From Ceratothoa steindachneri (lineage: Eukaryota > Arthropoda > Malacostraca > Isopoda > Cymothoidae), in NCBI GenBank assembly GCA_963969495.1, contig OZ018331.1:152814684-152878683 (forward strand): a DNA stretch of 64,000 bases. The letters run 5' to 3'. The position numbers were made by a program, and so were the translations under genes. This document shows positions 29,455 through 41,279 of this stretch, piece after piece. The notes under the pieces are model-generated. The model saw only the letters and a program-made list of their open reading frames with translations. It ran no database searches and was not told the origin of the DNA. Every line of letters starts with the position of its first letter. Position 1 is the stretch's first letter.

Positions 29455-29900
29455 TGCAAATGGGTAACAGACCTTCTTGTATGCAAATTTTGTTAAAGGC
29501 CATAGTATATTTCGCCTTTATTAATTTTCTTTGGAAACTTTCCATTTTTCTTATTATCATTTTGCTTCATCTTGTATATGGTAAACAACTTCTTCTACGT
29601 TCATCTCTCTTTTAAATGAAATGTGTATGATAAAAACAAACTTTACTTTAATTGCTGAGCTTTCGATCTTTGTGATCATTTTTTAGAGTGCCTTTCCTCC
29701 TTTATCGGTGAAGAATGGTGGAATCAGAATGAAAATGGGAATGAAAAGAATGATGTTTAAAGAGAGAAATTGATAGGGAGATAGTTAGAGAAAAGATAGA
29801 TAGAAATGTGTAATTAAGAGAGAGAGTTGCATGTGCCAGGTCGTCTGACAAGCTCAATAATTTTAAATACTTATATCGATTCTTGCGATGAAAAATGCTT
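29449..29900. other. AT-rich spacer
   Basis: No gene or family motif seen between the small (TA)n and the 3' terminal motif of LINE D. Confidence 0.5.
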
Positions 29901-30143
29901 TAGCGTTCAAGCCTTTGTTTTCGTTTTTGGTTTAGCAGTTCAATTAATTTTGGATAATTGCCAATGCAGTTACTCTTCTTGATTCTTGATATTTATGTTA
30001 ATGATTATTTAAATAACTTATTAATGTGTCCACTTCGGATCTTTTTATATTACTTTATTTAATTGTTCATACTTTGTAATTTACTCCTTTTTAATTATTC
30101 ATTATGTATTACAGATTTTCTATTTTTGTGTCCGCTTCGGATC

Positions 30144-30147
<4 letters not shown>

Positions 30148-30193
<46 letters not shown>
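30148..30193. repeat. (ATT)n microsatellite in the LINE D 3' UTR
   Basis: About 45 bp of TTA/ATT trinucleotide repeat. Confidence 0.95.
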
Positions 30194-30195
<2 letters not shown>

Positions 30196-30379
30196 CATGC
30201 CCTCTACGGATCTTTTCTTGAATTATACTTGTCTTGTTATTTAATTTTATTATTGTCTAGTTAAATTCTGTTTTATCTTCCTTTTTATTATTTCTTGGGT
30301 ATATATTGGTCATATTTCTGTCTGAATCTTTAGCTGGCTGCTTTTGAACGCTTGCTTAAAGTGCAGGTAGTCTTAATTG

Positions 30380-31088
30380 GTTCGTGATTTCTTCTGGTAT
30401 AATTTGATGTATTTTATCCTACAGAGTGATTGCACACTTGTATAAAGTCACATTAATCTGATCTACATCGTTTACTGCATGTAGCAACGCCGAGGGGAGA
30501 CGGTCCCAAAGAGTTACATTTGACATAAATCTCAGCGCAATGTTCTGTACCTACTGCGCTTTTCTTAGCGCTGTATTACTCGAGATGTGTGTGGGGATGA
30601 CGGGGTACAGGAGCGGCGGTCTCACGAGCGCTAGATATAGTTTCCTTTTGTTGGACGGTGACATTAATCTAAAACGGAAGAGAGATCGGAGCGCCTTTTT
30701 GGCTCTGGCGATCTTCTCCTTGAGATGTGTTTTATAACCACTTGATGTTATTTTTAGGCCTAGTGCCTTGCCCTCCGTAAAGTACTGGTAACATACACAC
30801 TTTGCCACAACTTCCTTCGTTCGTCTGCGTCTCATCGGAATCATTTTGAACTTTCCGATGTTCGTCTTGATTTTATTCCTCTTTTCATAGTTGTTGACTA
30901 TAACATTTTCTCCTCCTGTCCTGTTAGCCACATCTGTCGGATTAAGGTAGTCGCTCGTCACGATCTGTGTGGCATCGTCTGCCAGTTATATGTATTGGGC
31001 AAAATCGTAGGAAGGATGTGGGAGGTCGCTGGTAAATATCGCATATAACGTGGGGCTCAAACATCCACTCTGTGGCATCACTGCTTCC
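30380..31088 (-). pseudogene. LINE D reverse transcriptase, C-terminal fragment
   Basis: Upstream part: MPQSGCLSPTLYAIFTSDLPHP (motif B region, about 31020-31085), then a stop and LADDATQIVTSD with the catalytic pair. After that comes a longer open part (30551-30961) with KIKTNIGKFKMIPM, ALGLKITSSGYKTHLKEKIARAKKAL and YLALVRPPLLYP. This resembles the same stretch of LINE E (LGIKIISSGYKKHVQERI). The endonuclease and RT N-terminus are absent. Confidence 0.75.
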
Positions 31089-32191
31089 ATAACGGATTTG
31101 TCATGTAATGAGAAAAAATGTATGTAAGCATTTGAATTTGTAGGGTTTCGATACACTGGGCACTTAGTATGATTATTTAAACGGTGGATATTTACGTCTA
31201 GAAACGGTAGAGAATTGTTCTGTTTCCATTCTACTTAGGATTTTATCATTACATGACAAATCCGTTAAGATATCTGTTATTTCTTCCCTCTTTCCCCAAG
31301 CCTATAGAATGTGCGACCCAATCTTCCTTCAGAATGAAATTAACCACCTTATCTGCAATTTCATTGAACTAAAATACCCAATTCACCTCATAAATAGATG
31401 CCATTCGAAAGCATGAAAAAACTTCTATGCCATCTCCACACCGCTAAGGGACGACATTAAAAAATGTATCAATTTCCCATATTCTCCAACCCTGGACCCC
31501 CTAAAATCATATGCGAACGAAAAAAACATAAATATTACATTGAAATATTCTAATACCATTCGAAAATCCTTGACTAGACTGGGTCCAGTCAATCTCGATA
31601 CTAGAGTATACAGCATACCATGCTATAATTGCAAATTAACATACATCAGAGAGTCATGCCACTTTAATAAGAAATGAAAGAACATTTAGCTAATATCAGA
31701 AGGTGTACGAACTCTTCAAGTCTCTTTACGCACATGCAAAAGCGCGACCATAGAATTGATTTTAACCATGCAAAAATCATTTATAAATCAAACAATTATA
31801 TTGAGAGGAGAATTGCGGAATCCATAATCATTAACAAAGTTGATAATTTCAATTTATCTGAAGGGCAATACAAATTTAATAAATATATATCGAATAAAGT
31901 CGCAAATCGTATTTTTAAATCCCCGGAAACAATGAGTCTCGGAGATTAGCAACTTTCCAGATTGTTTCCTGTTTCATTTCATTTTGTTTAGCTTGTCGTT
32001 TGCGCCAGATACACTTGAGGTTTTCTCAGATTGTTTCCTGCGGTTTCATTTTGTCTAGGATGTGTCTTACCTTATAAATATTGTGTTCCTTGCCTAGTTT
32101 CTTCATTATTAGTTGAAAATGGCATAACGCTGAAACTAGTCCGATTGTTATAAATCAAATTTTGATTCAAATATTGTGGTTTATCATTATC

Positions 32192-32196
<5 letters not shown>
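31089..32196 (+). mobile_element. Penelope-like element fragment with 5' inversion
   Basis: Two pieces of one PLE family in opposite orientation. Bases 31089-31252 read on the minus strand and match 49357-49512 of the PLE copy at 48-50 kb. Bases 31253-32196 read on the plus strand and match the reverse complement of about 49378 down to 48044. About 20 bp (TAACGGATTTGTCATGTAAT, 31091-31110) is present in both pieces. The 3' part ends in a UTR with TTGAAAATGGCATAACG and runs into (TA)n. Confidence 0.8.
31253..31949 (+). pseudogene. PLE polyprotein, C-terminal part with GIY-YIG endonuclease (broken)
   Basis: PLE proteins join an RT to a GIY-YIG nuclease. Only the end is present: the RT tail (LFLRAY...CDPIFLQ-like, in shifted frames), then PLKSYANEKNINITLKY, LGPVNLDTRVYSIPC and the nuclease CYNCKLTYIRES (GIY-YIG region with the CxxC pair). 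After a TGA comes MKEHLANIRRCTNSSSLFTHM, HRIDFNHAKI and ERRIAESIIINK, with the conserved EH...H...E pattern. The stop is TAG at 31947-31949. Early stops make it inactive. Confidence 0.75.

Positions 32197-32283
<87 letters not shown>
32197..32283. repeat. (TA)n microsatellite
   Basis: About 85 bp of TA repeat between the PLE 3' end and the small hAT element. Confidence 0.97.
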
Positions 32284-32284
<1 letters not shown>

Positions 32285-33218
32285 AGTGGCGACCCTAGCA
32301 CTCAGGCTGTTCGGGCTTAGCCTAAATATAAATTTAGTAAAGTAAACATGTATTTGCAAGCTGATTTAAGTTCTGCTAACTCTGACTTCAACTAAGTAAT
32401 TCCAGCCAATAACTCGGGCTCCTTTATTGACCTTGGTCGCAGTTCATATATTTTCGTTTAGAGTCTGGCGGTCAAAAAATATCATTCGTAGCATACGTTA
32501 TCTCGACATTGTTTACACGCGCTTGACTCAGGCTCAGAAGTTACAGCCCGAGTTGTTATATATAATCGTAAAAACTAAAATAATTAAAATTCAATGTTTT
32601 CTTGAAACAATATATTTCTATAGAGATTAGGATTTACATTCCAATCTATGAAAGGTTCCGTTCTACAATATTCTTAAAGGAACGAAAAATTATCTAGCAA
32701 CTCGGTCTAATACGAACGAGACTGGTAGGTGTAAAAGACTAACTGACATCTCTTTTCCAGAGTACAGTACAGCTAACAGTCAGATCAGTCTCTGACTAAT
32801 GTTTGTTGTGTAAGCAGCTGTCGTTATTTGATTGCTGTTATTTTGTACGTCTGTGTGTAAAAATCAGTTGTGTTTGGCAGGGTTGCTTTATTTTTACCCT
32901 TAACTCAAAAATGGGGAAAGAAATAGTGATAGATATAAAATAAATAAGATATTTGGGAAAAGCACTTTGAACGACTGAGACAAGAAGAAAGAGCTGTATG
33001 ACAGGATATTATACGAGTTCGCTATCAAACCAAGACGACTGGAGTTCATGTATAAATGAAGTGACCAATTTTTATATTACGACTATATTTCTGTCTTATT
33101 GTTAAATTATAAGTACACATATAATTCTGCCGTGTGCATTACGTCCCTTACATTTTTGTATACATGTGTCATGCGAAATCTGTGATGAGCCGGAGTGACA
33201 CTAATGACCTGGAGTCGC

Positions 33219-33223
<5 letters not shown>
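32284..33223. mobile_element. Non-autonomous hAT-like element (940 bp) inserted in (TA)n
   Basis: Left end CAGTGGCGACCCTAG and right end, read inward, CAGAGGCGACTCCAG form terminal inverted repeats of the hAT CAGNGGCG type. Flanks are ATATATCT on the left and ATATATAT on the right, compatible with a slightly decayed 8-bp target duplication inside a TA array. No transposase motif is seen inside, so it would depend on a relative. Its TIRs differ from those of the larger hAT at 36-41 kb. Confidence 0.7.

Positions 33224-33277
<54 letters not shown>
33224..33277. repeat. (TA)n microsatellite
   Basis: Right-hand part of the TA array that holds the small hAT. Confidence 0.97.
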
Positions 33278-33282
<5 letters not shown>

Positions 33283-33314
33283 AAAACTCACAAAGTGGCA
33301 CGTGAGGAAAGCAA

Positions 33315-35110
33315 TAATATGAAAATTAACCCACAGGACAGAACGAGGAGTGTTCAGGATGGAAGCGAGGTTATACCGGAGTGGCCGAGGAGTTTGATGA
33401 CGGGAATGGGAAGACAAGAGATATGGTGTGGTGGAGCCTCGAGGTTTAGGGCCTTATAGGTGATGAGAAGAATTTTATAGTGGGTGCGGAAGCGAATAGG
33501 TAACCAGTGTAGCTCCTTTAACAGAGGCATCGAAGGAGAGAACCGGGGCCAGCGAAGGAGGAGTCGGGCAGCATAGTTGTGAACTAGTTGTAGGGGGCGA
33601 AGTGACGAAGAAGGAAGATTAACTAGAAGAGAATTGCAGTAGTCTAAGCGTGAGGTGACGAAGGCATGAATAGCAGTCTCAAGGTTTCGTAGATCAAAAT
33701 GGGATCGAACACGTGAAAAGTTGCGGAGGAAACCGAGGGAAGACTTACAGATACGATAGATGTGCAGTTTAAACGAGAGTTGCTCTTCGAAAATAACACC
33801 AAGATTACTGACGCTAACAGAGAAGGTGACATTGGTTTTCCACCATCAAAGTGGTATCAACAAGGACAACTTCAGTTTTAACGTGGTTAAGTTTGAGAAA
33901 GTTGGCAGACAGCCATTCGTTTATGGATGTGTAGGCTGAAAGGAGCTTGGTAATTGATTGAGAGAAGGACACAGGGGATGAGGAAAGGTATATCTGAGTG
34001 TCAAAAGCATAGAGGTGGAAGGAGAGGCCCAAATCGCGAAGAAGGGAGCCAAGAGTAAGTGAGTAGATGTGAAAGAGGTGGGGACCAAGGACTGAGCCCT
34101 GAGGCACCCCAAAATGAATCAGCGCGGGCTCAGTGGAGAGGTTATCGAGCGCGACCGACTGAGTGCGGGAGGAGAGGTATGAGCGGAACCAATCAAGTGC
34201 AGTGCCCAAGAGACCAAGGAAATGTAAGGACGATCAAGGAAGACAGTGTGGTCAATGATATCGAAAGCAGAGGAGAGATCTAGGAGGTCTAGAGTGGACG
34301 TACAACCCCTATCGGCTTCTCTACGTAAACCGTCTGAAACATTAAGCAGAGCGGTTTCAGCAGAGTGCTTCGCTTTGAACCCCGACTCGTACATTTCATC
34401 GATATTGCAGTTAGAAATATGGTCATTAAGGCGAGAGATAACCACTCTCTCGAGGACCTTAGAGAGGAATGGAAGCTCTGAGATAGCGCGATAGCTAGAT
34501 GGTTCAGACGGGTTAAGTTGTGTTCTTTTTAAAGATAGGACGAATTGAGGCATGTTTGACGGAAGAGGGAACCACCTCTGTGGCAAGTGAAGTGTTAATC
34601 AGATCAAGAATCAGCGAGAGGACAGCAAGGAGAATTTGGTGGAGGAGTTTGGGTGGAAAGACGTCATTAGGGGATCCAAATTTGTTAGAGCGTGCGATCA
34701 GGGCAGTTACTACCTCAGAGGACGCCCGAGTGACGACGTTAAGCGGCAATGGAGTATGGTCAGGGAGAACAGCATGGGCTTGTTCAGACGACTGAGGTAG
34801 TACGGCGCGAAGGTTAATAACTTTATCAGAGAAAAATTTAGAAAGAGTAGAGGGGTTGATGGGGAGAGAGGTGGTGAAAATGGGGCTAGGCGAGGAAAGA
34901 CGAGAGAGGAAACGAAAGATAGTCCGAGGGTCATTCTTGATCTCAGACAAAAGTTTGCGTGAATGAGCCTCGCGCGCTGATTTTAATTTGGAAGAATAAG
35001 TCGAAGTAGCAAGGCGAAAGGCCACTGAGAGGGAGGTCGTGTCCTGCCCACGGGAGCGTGCTTTACGAAGGGCTCGTTCATGAGCAATTAAGGACCTCCT
35101 TGGTGAACCA
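33315..35110 (-). mobile_element. L2-clade LINE fragment
   Basis: Minus-strand relative of the L2 element at 54.4-56.9 kb. The coding blocks are collinear, and both ends of the element are missing or unrecognisable; no (TTA)n tail is seen. 5'-truncated at about 35110. Confidence 0.8.
33330..35100 (-). pseudogene. L2 ORF2, reverse transcriptase (broken)
   Basis: From the 5' side: linker LKSAREAHSRKLLSEIKNDPRTIFRFLSRLSSPSP (34513-35025), SRSNKFGSPNDVFPPKLL and LILDLINTSLATEVVPSSVKHASIRPI. Then YRAISELPFLSKVLERVV, SGFKAKHSAETALLNVSD, LDLSSAFDIIDHTV (motif A), and after a frameshift FGVPQGSVLGP (34119-34200 region). The catalytic YADD is LYAFD (33814-34209), having lost an Asp. The C-terminal domain is readable in pieces to about 33330. 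It aligns segment by segment with the 54-57 kb copy. Confidence 0.82.
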
Positions 35111-36220
<1,110 letters not shown>

Positions 36221-37037
36221 CGCGGCTGTTTTTGACCAGTTTTAAAACCCGATTTGGTTAAAAATGTCAAATTTGAGTTGGTAGCAGCTAACTCTATTTT
36301 TATTTGATTTTTAACTTTCCTTTTACGATAAATTAAATTCTTAACATTATATGAGAATGACGTTAAATGAAACTACCTAAACGTACCAGAAAAAAGGTTT
36401 GTCATTCTGAATTTTATTATAAATTAGTAAAATTAGATACACTTTTCAGGCGTGAACAAAGTTTTAAAACTGTCTTGTCATTAAAAACGTTCGAGAACGT
36501 GTTATGCCTTGTGGCGTTCATCGTGCGAATTAATCTCATTTTCTCGTATTTTAATATGTGCTTCTACTTTTCTTGTGGCTAAGACGAAAAAACTACTGTA
36601 AAGTGTAAGAAGTAATTACAATCTAACAGCATTCTACCTTTAACCTGCCTAAAATTAAACGATATAAGTAAAAATTGAACCATCGTACGTAGACTAGGTC
36701 TTGGTTCTAAATTTAAAGATCAAATTGTTATAGCCTATTAAACTCACATGGTTTTATCTTTCTTTAAATCCATTAGGCCACCCTCTGAGCTTAGAAAATT
36801 TCGATTGCTTAATAACTTAAACCGGTAAAGGTTAAAAGTGATGTTCTTCACCGATCTGAATCTCTTATTTCATTATTTCTTTCTTCTCCGACGCCCCCTT
36901 TGCGAGTGATTGTAGCATGGGTGTTTTTCACTAACTTTCTTCTTGTGGTTTTTATTGTAACTTAATTTATTATTAGTTACTGAAAATTCTTGCAAAGTTT
37001 TGGGTCTTTCATAGATTGGAAAAATTGAGACATAGAC

Positions 37038-40000
37038 ATGGATAAGTTTGTGACAAGGAGTGGAGATATGAGTAGGAGTTTTTATGGCGACAGTGCAGCC
37101 AGTAGCAGCTTCAGGAGCAGCACTCCTATGCTAAGTAAGAGGAATGACAGGGATCGCCACATCCCTTTTTTTGTACCTGAAACTCTGATCGTTGAGGATG
37201 AGGAGACAGGGGAGGCTGGAGACCAAAGCCACGAGGGCAACGAGGAGGCCGTCAAGGAGCTGAAAAGCTGCCTGGAGACTCTTGAGAGGTAAGAAAATCG
37301 CCGCGCCACTATAGTAAAGTAGCAAAATTAAATGTCAAAATTTAGTAAATTCACTTCTTTTCATGATTTAAAGATTTATGGGGAGGGGGCATATCCTTAT
37401 TATAATCTTTATTTATTTATCCATATTATTCTTGCTTTTCTCTTTTATCGTATCTATTTACTTCTTCTTGACTGAAGTTGCCCCTTCAAACATTTGTCTT
37501 CCATTTGATTTAAGTATTCTTTCTTGAGTTCCGTATTCTGCTTGGCTGGGTTGGTTCCTGATCTTCGTATCCTTCCTTTCTTGATGCATCTTCATATTTC
37601 TTTCATTTATCTTGATGCTTTTTCTTCATTTACTTCCAATTATCTTGAGTCTTCTGGATTCTAGTTGAGTTATCCTTAAAGCGTTTTCTTTGGACTTCCG
37701 TTTTCTTCTTGAGATTTCTTCATAAAAGGTTGTGGACTTATGAGTTTCGAACGCGGTACCGGTAGATTTAAACGCCAATGCTCTTAGCCATTACGCCACG
37801 GCTTAGTCCGTCTTGAGTTGGTAATTTAATGGGCTATTTATATTATCGAGTTGGAAGGAATTTTTCTCTGATACATTTTCGCACCCCTACAGATTTATAA
37901 ATATTAAATTTAAATATTTAAATTCAACACATTATCAATGAAACATTTGAAATTCTTTCAGTTTCTTATGTCTTTGACAAATTTGTGAGGGATGATGAGA
38001 AGGTGGATGGGAGGTCTCTCAGGAAGATCCACAATGGCCTTGCTAAGTGCCAACATCCTGGCTGCAAAGGCAAGAAGGGGTTTACCTACAGCACCCACGC
38101 CAGAAACCACCTCAAGCAGCATTACAAGAATGTAAGTTTAAATAATTAGCTAAGTTTACAATAAATAACTGTAGCCGCTAGTCCTACTACTTTATGCAAG
38201 CTTTAGCAAAGAAAATTAAAAATTGTATTGCAAAGTTAAAAGTTAATATTTTTATATCAGATGCACAAGGATCAGCTCCCTCAGCTCTCTGCCACCATTG
38301 AGCGTCTCAACAAGCGCAGGCCTCTTCCAGTCAAGGGAGAGTGAGGCCCACAAGAAGCGCCAGATTTGCTTGGAGGATAGCTTCATGGCTAAGTTCAACC
38401 AGGAGAGGGCCAGGCAGTGTTACACTAGGTGAAAAGAAATTCAGAGAAATAATAGTAGCTTTATTAACTTTATTTTTTTAACTAGTAAAATAGCGTCTTA
38501 GCGTCTTGATGTTTTAAAACATTTTTATTAAAAATTTGAAATATATTAATTTACATATTTCATCTTTAGGTGGTTCATTGAGACAATAACGCCACTGGCT
38601 GTAGCTGACCATCCCAGCACCTCGTCAACCATGAGCTCCAGTCCATCTCCAGGAAGACTGTTGGCGGGGATATTGACAAGCTGATAAAAAGGAAGAGGAC
38701 TCAGGTGGTTAACCTGCTCTTCCAGTAGAAGTAGGTGGCCACTACTACCGACAGCTGGGCCGCCCACAACAGGGCCTTTTTGGGGATGACAGTCCACTGG
38801 ATTGACAGGGACACCTTCAAGAGGCGCCATGCAACTCTGGCGTGCAAGGAGGTGAAGGTAAGAAAATTAAAAAGTTAAATTTTGTCATTCTTTATCTTAG
38901 GCGCTAAAAGTTATAAGTACCTATGCGGTATAAATTTAATTTATAAACTAAATAAATAATTATTATCTTCAGGAAAGGCAGACGCACCAACTCCTATGGA
39001 AACGTATTACAGAGATTCACCAAGACTTTAGCATCCATGGCAACGTGGTGGCCACAAACACGGACAATGGCGCCAACTATGTGGCCGCCTTCAACGCCTT
39101 TTGCGAGGCCAACCAGGACCAGAAGGACCTTCCTGTGGACCATGAAGACCATGACCTGCAGGTTGTGAATATCCAGGTGCGCCTGAGGGCTGAAGGGGAC
39201 AGTCTGCCGCCTCAGCACCGCTGCAGGTACTAACAATAGCGGCATCTAGCGCTAATATATTAAGAAATAAAGATTGAAGTCATTTAACTAATCTTTGAAT
39301 TTATTGAATATTTAAATATCTTATTGTTTTAGCGCCCATACAGTCAATCTGTTGGTGACAACAGATGTTAGGGATGTCCAGGGCTGGACAAGGGAGCTCA
39401 GAGTGGAGGAGGACCACAGCCAAAGCCCAGGCCCTGTGGAACCTCCAGAACAGGTCCCCAGTTGCGGCCAACTAGATCAAGGAGGCCGCCAAAAGAAAAC
39501 TGAAGGCTCCAGTGGTGACTAGGTACTATTATAAAATTTAAATTTAGCATAAGAAATTGTTGGCGATTAAATAAAATTGGATTTTTTAAGATTCTGATAG
39601 TTTATTTATATAAAATGTTTTATCTCTGCAGATGGAACTCCCTCTATGATTGTGTGGTGGTCCTGCTGGAGGTCCTAAGTGTTGGAGACCAGCTGGATGC
39701 CATCAACACCATCCTGATCAACCAGCTTAAGGGGGGTTCTCTCATTCCAGAGGTGGACATCCAGGTAAGCATAAAGTAGCGCGCTAATAGCGATCGCTAT
39801 TTTAATATTTTTACTTAGAAATGAAATTGTTCTAAGTTAAATTATATAAGCTTAATTAGCTAAGCAATATATTAATGTTTATTTTTCAGGTCCTCAAAGA
39901 GTACAAGCTAGTGATGCAATCTGTGGCGCAGTGTCTGGACATACTGCAGGGGAAGAGAAAGGCCTACATGGGCACCCTCCTCCCCAGCCTCTCGTTGATG

Positions 40001-40681
40001 AAGGCCAGCCTGGAGGAGCAGAGCCAGATAGGCGACCTGGTGTATGCCAGGCTCCTGGTGCAGGCCCTCTTCACGGGCTATGAAAATAGGTTGGGCTACC
40101 TCTTTGAGGATGGCGACCTCATTATGGCCACAGCTGTCCACCCCAACCTCACCTTCAAGACTCTGTAGACCATTGCCCCTGACAAGGTGGAGGAGATCAG
40201 GGACAAGATCATCAGGGAGCTAAGGGCCGTCATCAAGCCAAGGGAGGAGGAGCAGCAGCAGCCTTAGCCTGGCTAGCCAAAAATGCAGGAACCTCAGGAC
40301 TTGGACGCCCGCCTCTTCAACAAGTTCTTTGCTAGAGGCCCGGCCAGCCAGCAGCAGGATATGAGGGAAGTCCTGAGGAAGTCCATGGAGGAGTGGGTGC
40401 CCTCTAAAGGCGATCTAGCCTGGTCCCTCTTCCCCCACCATCACAGGGAGGTGAAGAGGGACTTATTCATTAAGTAGAATACCCCCCTCCACAGTTCTGC
40501 AGCTGTAGAGAGGGTATTCACAACGGCCGGGGACGTCCTCAGGGCCAAGAGGTCCTCCCTGGATGAGGTCAACTTTAAGGAGCTTGTGTTCCTCAAAGGT
40601 AAAATGGAACTACTGGAGGAGAAAATGGGCCAGGAGGACATGGAGGAGGAGGAGGATGACGACTTGGAGATATTCGTTTAG
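37038..40681 (+). pseudogene. hAT transposase gene with introns (inactivated)
   Basis: Predicted exons with GT-AG borders: 37038-37288, 37962-38131, 38261-38428, 38570-38857, 38973-39226, 39333-39522, 39632-39764, 39890-40681. Exon 2 has a BED-like finger (CQHPGC...HARNHLKQH). Exon 4 has TTDSWAAHNRAFLGMTVHWI, with the first catalytic Asp. Exon 5 has ATNTDNGANYVAAF (second Asp). Exons 6-7 have CSAHTVNLL and, across the splice, VTRWNSLYD. Exon 8 has PLHSSAAVERVFTTAGDVLRAKR (hATC). The phase does not match at exon 1/2, and there are frameshifts in exons 3 and 6. Seven in-frame stops occur (38726, 38732, 39473, 40166, 40265, 40274, 40475), all TAG. Host ZBED-type domestication is unlikely because of the damage and the TIRs. 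Confidence 0.85.
37737..37808 (-). other. tRNA-like sequence in hAT intron 1 (SINE head or tRNA pseudogene)
   Basis: On the minus strand: GCCGTGGCGTAATGGCTAAGAGCA (A-box like) and, about 35 nt on, GCGTTCGAAACTC (B-box like), with a partial CCACAAC match to the acceptor stem. The anticodon stem cannot be drawn cleanly, so it is not a working tRNA. It is probably the Pol III head of a SINE lodged in the intron. Confidence 0.5.
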
Positions 40682-40789
40682 GCTGTGTTTTAACTAAAAA
40701 ATAAAAAAAAATAATAAATATTTGTTTTTCTGCCTTATGTTTCTGTTATCACACTAAAGTTTACTTTGTAATTTAGTGGAGTCGACCGG

Positions 40790-40833
40790 GGACAAAAAGT
40801 CGCAGTCGCATCTTAAAAAGTCGCGCCCAGCTA

Positions 40834-40835
<2 letters not shown>
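40790..40835. repeat. hAT right terminus with subterminal repeats
   Basis: Copies of AAAGTCGC at about 40796 and 40817, plus CAGTCGC between them, ending in GCGCCCAGCTATG at 40835. Confidence 0.75.

Positions 40836-40897
<62 letters not shown>
40836..40897. repeat. (TA)n microsatellite between the hAT and LINE H
   Basis: About 62 bp of TA repeat followed by (GAAT)3 at the 3' end of LINE H. Confidence 0.97.
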
Positions 40898-40900
<3 letters not shown>

Positions 40901-41279
40901 TGAATGAATAGTGCCGAAAATAAATGCTGCAAAGCCCAAACGACGGGACTAGCTCGCAGTCAAATTCAAGGATAGGTAATTTGCATGAGTTTTCTCAATA
41001 AAAACATCGACATCTGGAGAATATACAAAAATATAGCTATGAATTAAGATCAATAGAATGAAAGTACAGGAATTTAAAACCATCAAGGGGTGTAAAAGGA
41101 TATAAAAATAAACTATCGAGAAGTCGACAAAGGATAATAACATAGACTATAGATGGATCAACAATAGATACAAGAACAGAGAAAATAAAATCATGAAATT
41201 ATATATTCAATTTTGGCTAAAAGATTAGATTCTTCTAAAAATTTGAAAATTCTATTCACACTAAAAGAGACATGAGTCT

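Larger units (their letters stand above)
29901..31088 (-). mobile_element. LINE D, 5'-truncated Jockey-like fragment
   Basis: Minus-strand fragment with the RT end and 3' UTR of a LINE related to A-E. The 3' side has the terminal motif CAAAGGCTTGAACGCT at 29900-29916, plus three copies of a TTCGGATCTTTT-type segment (about 30030, 30135 and 30200) and an (ATT)n array in the UTR. At 31088 it is cut by the Penelope-like element. Confidence 0.7.

Noticed and set aside
37038..40681. Domesticated ZBED-type host gene
   Set aside because: Flanked by matching TIRs and TA-type duplications, with seven internal stops and frameshifts.
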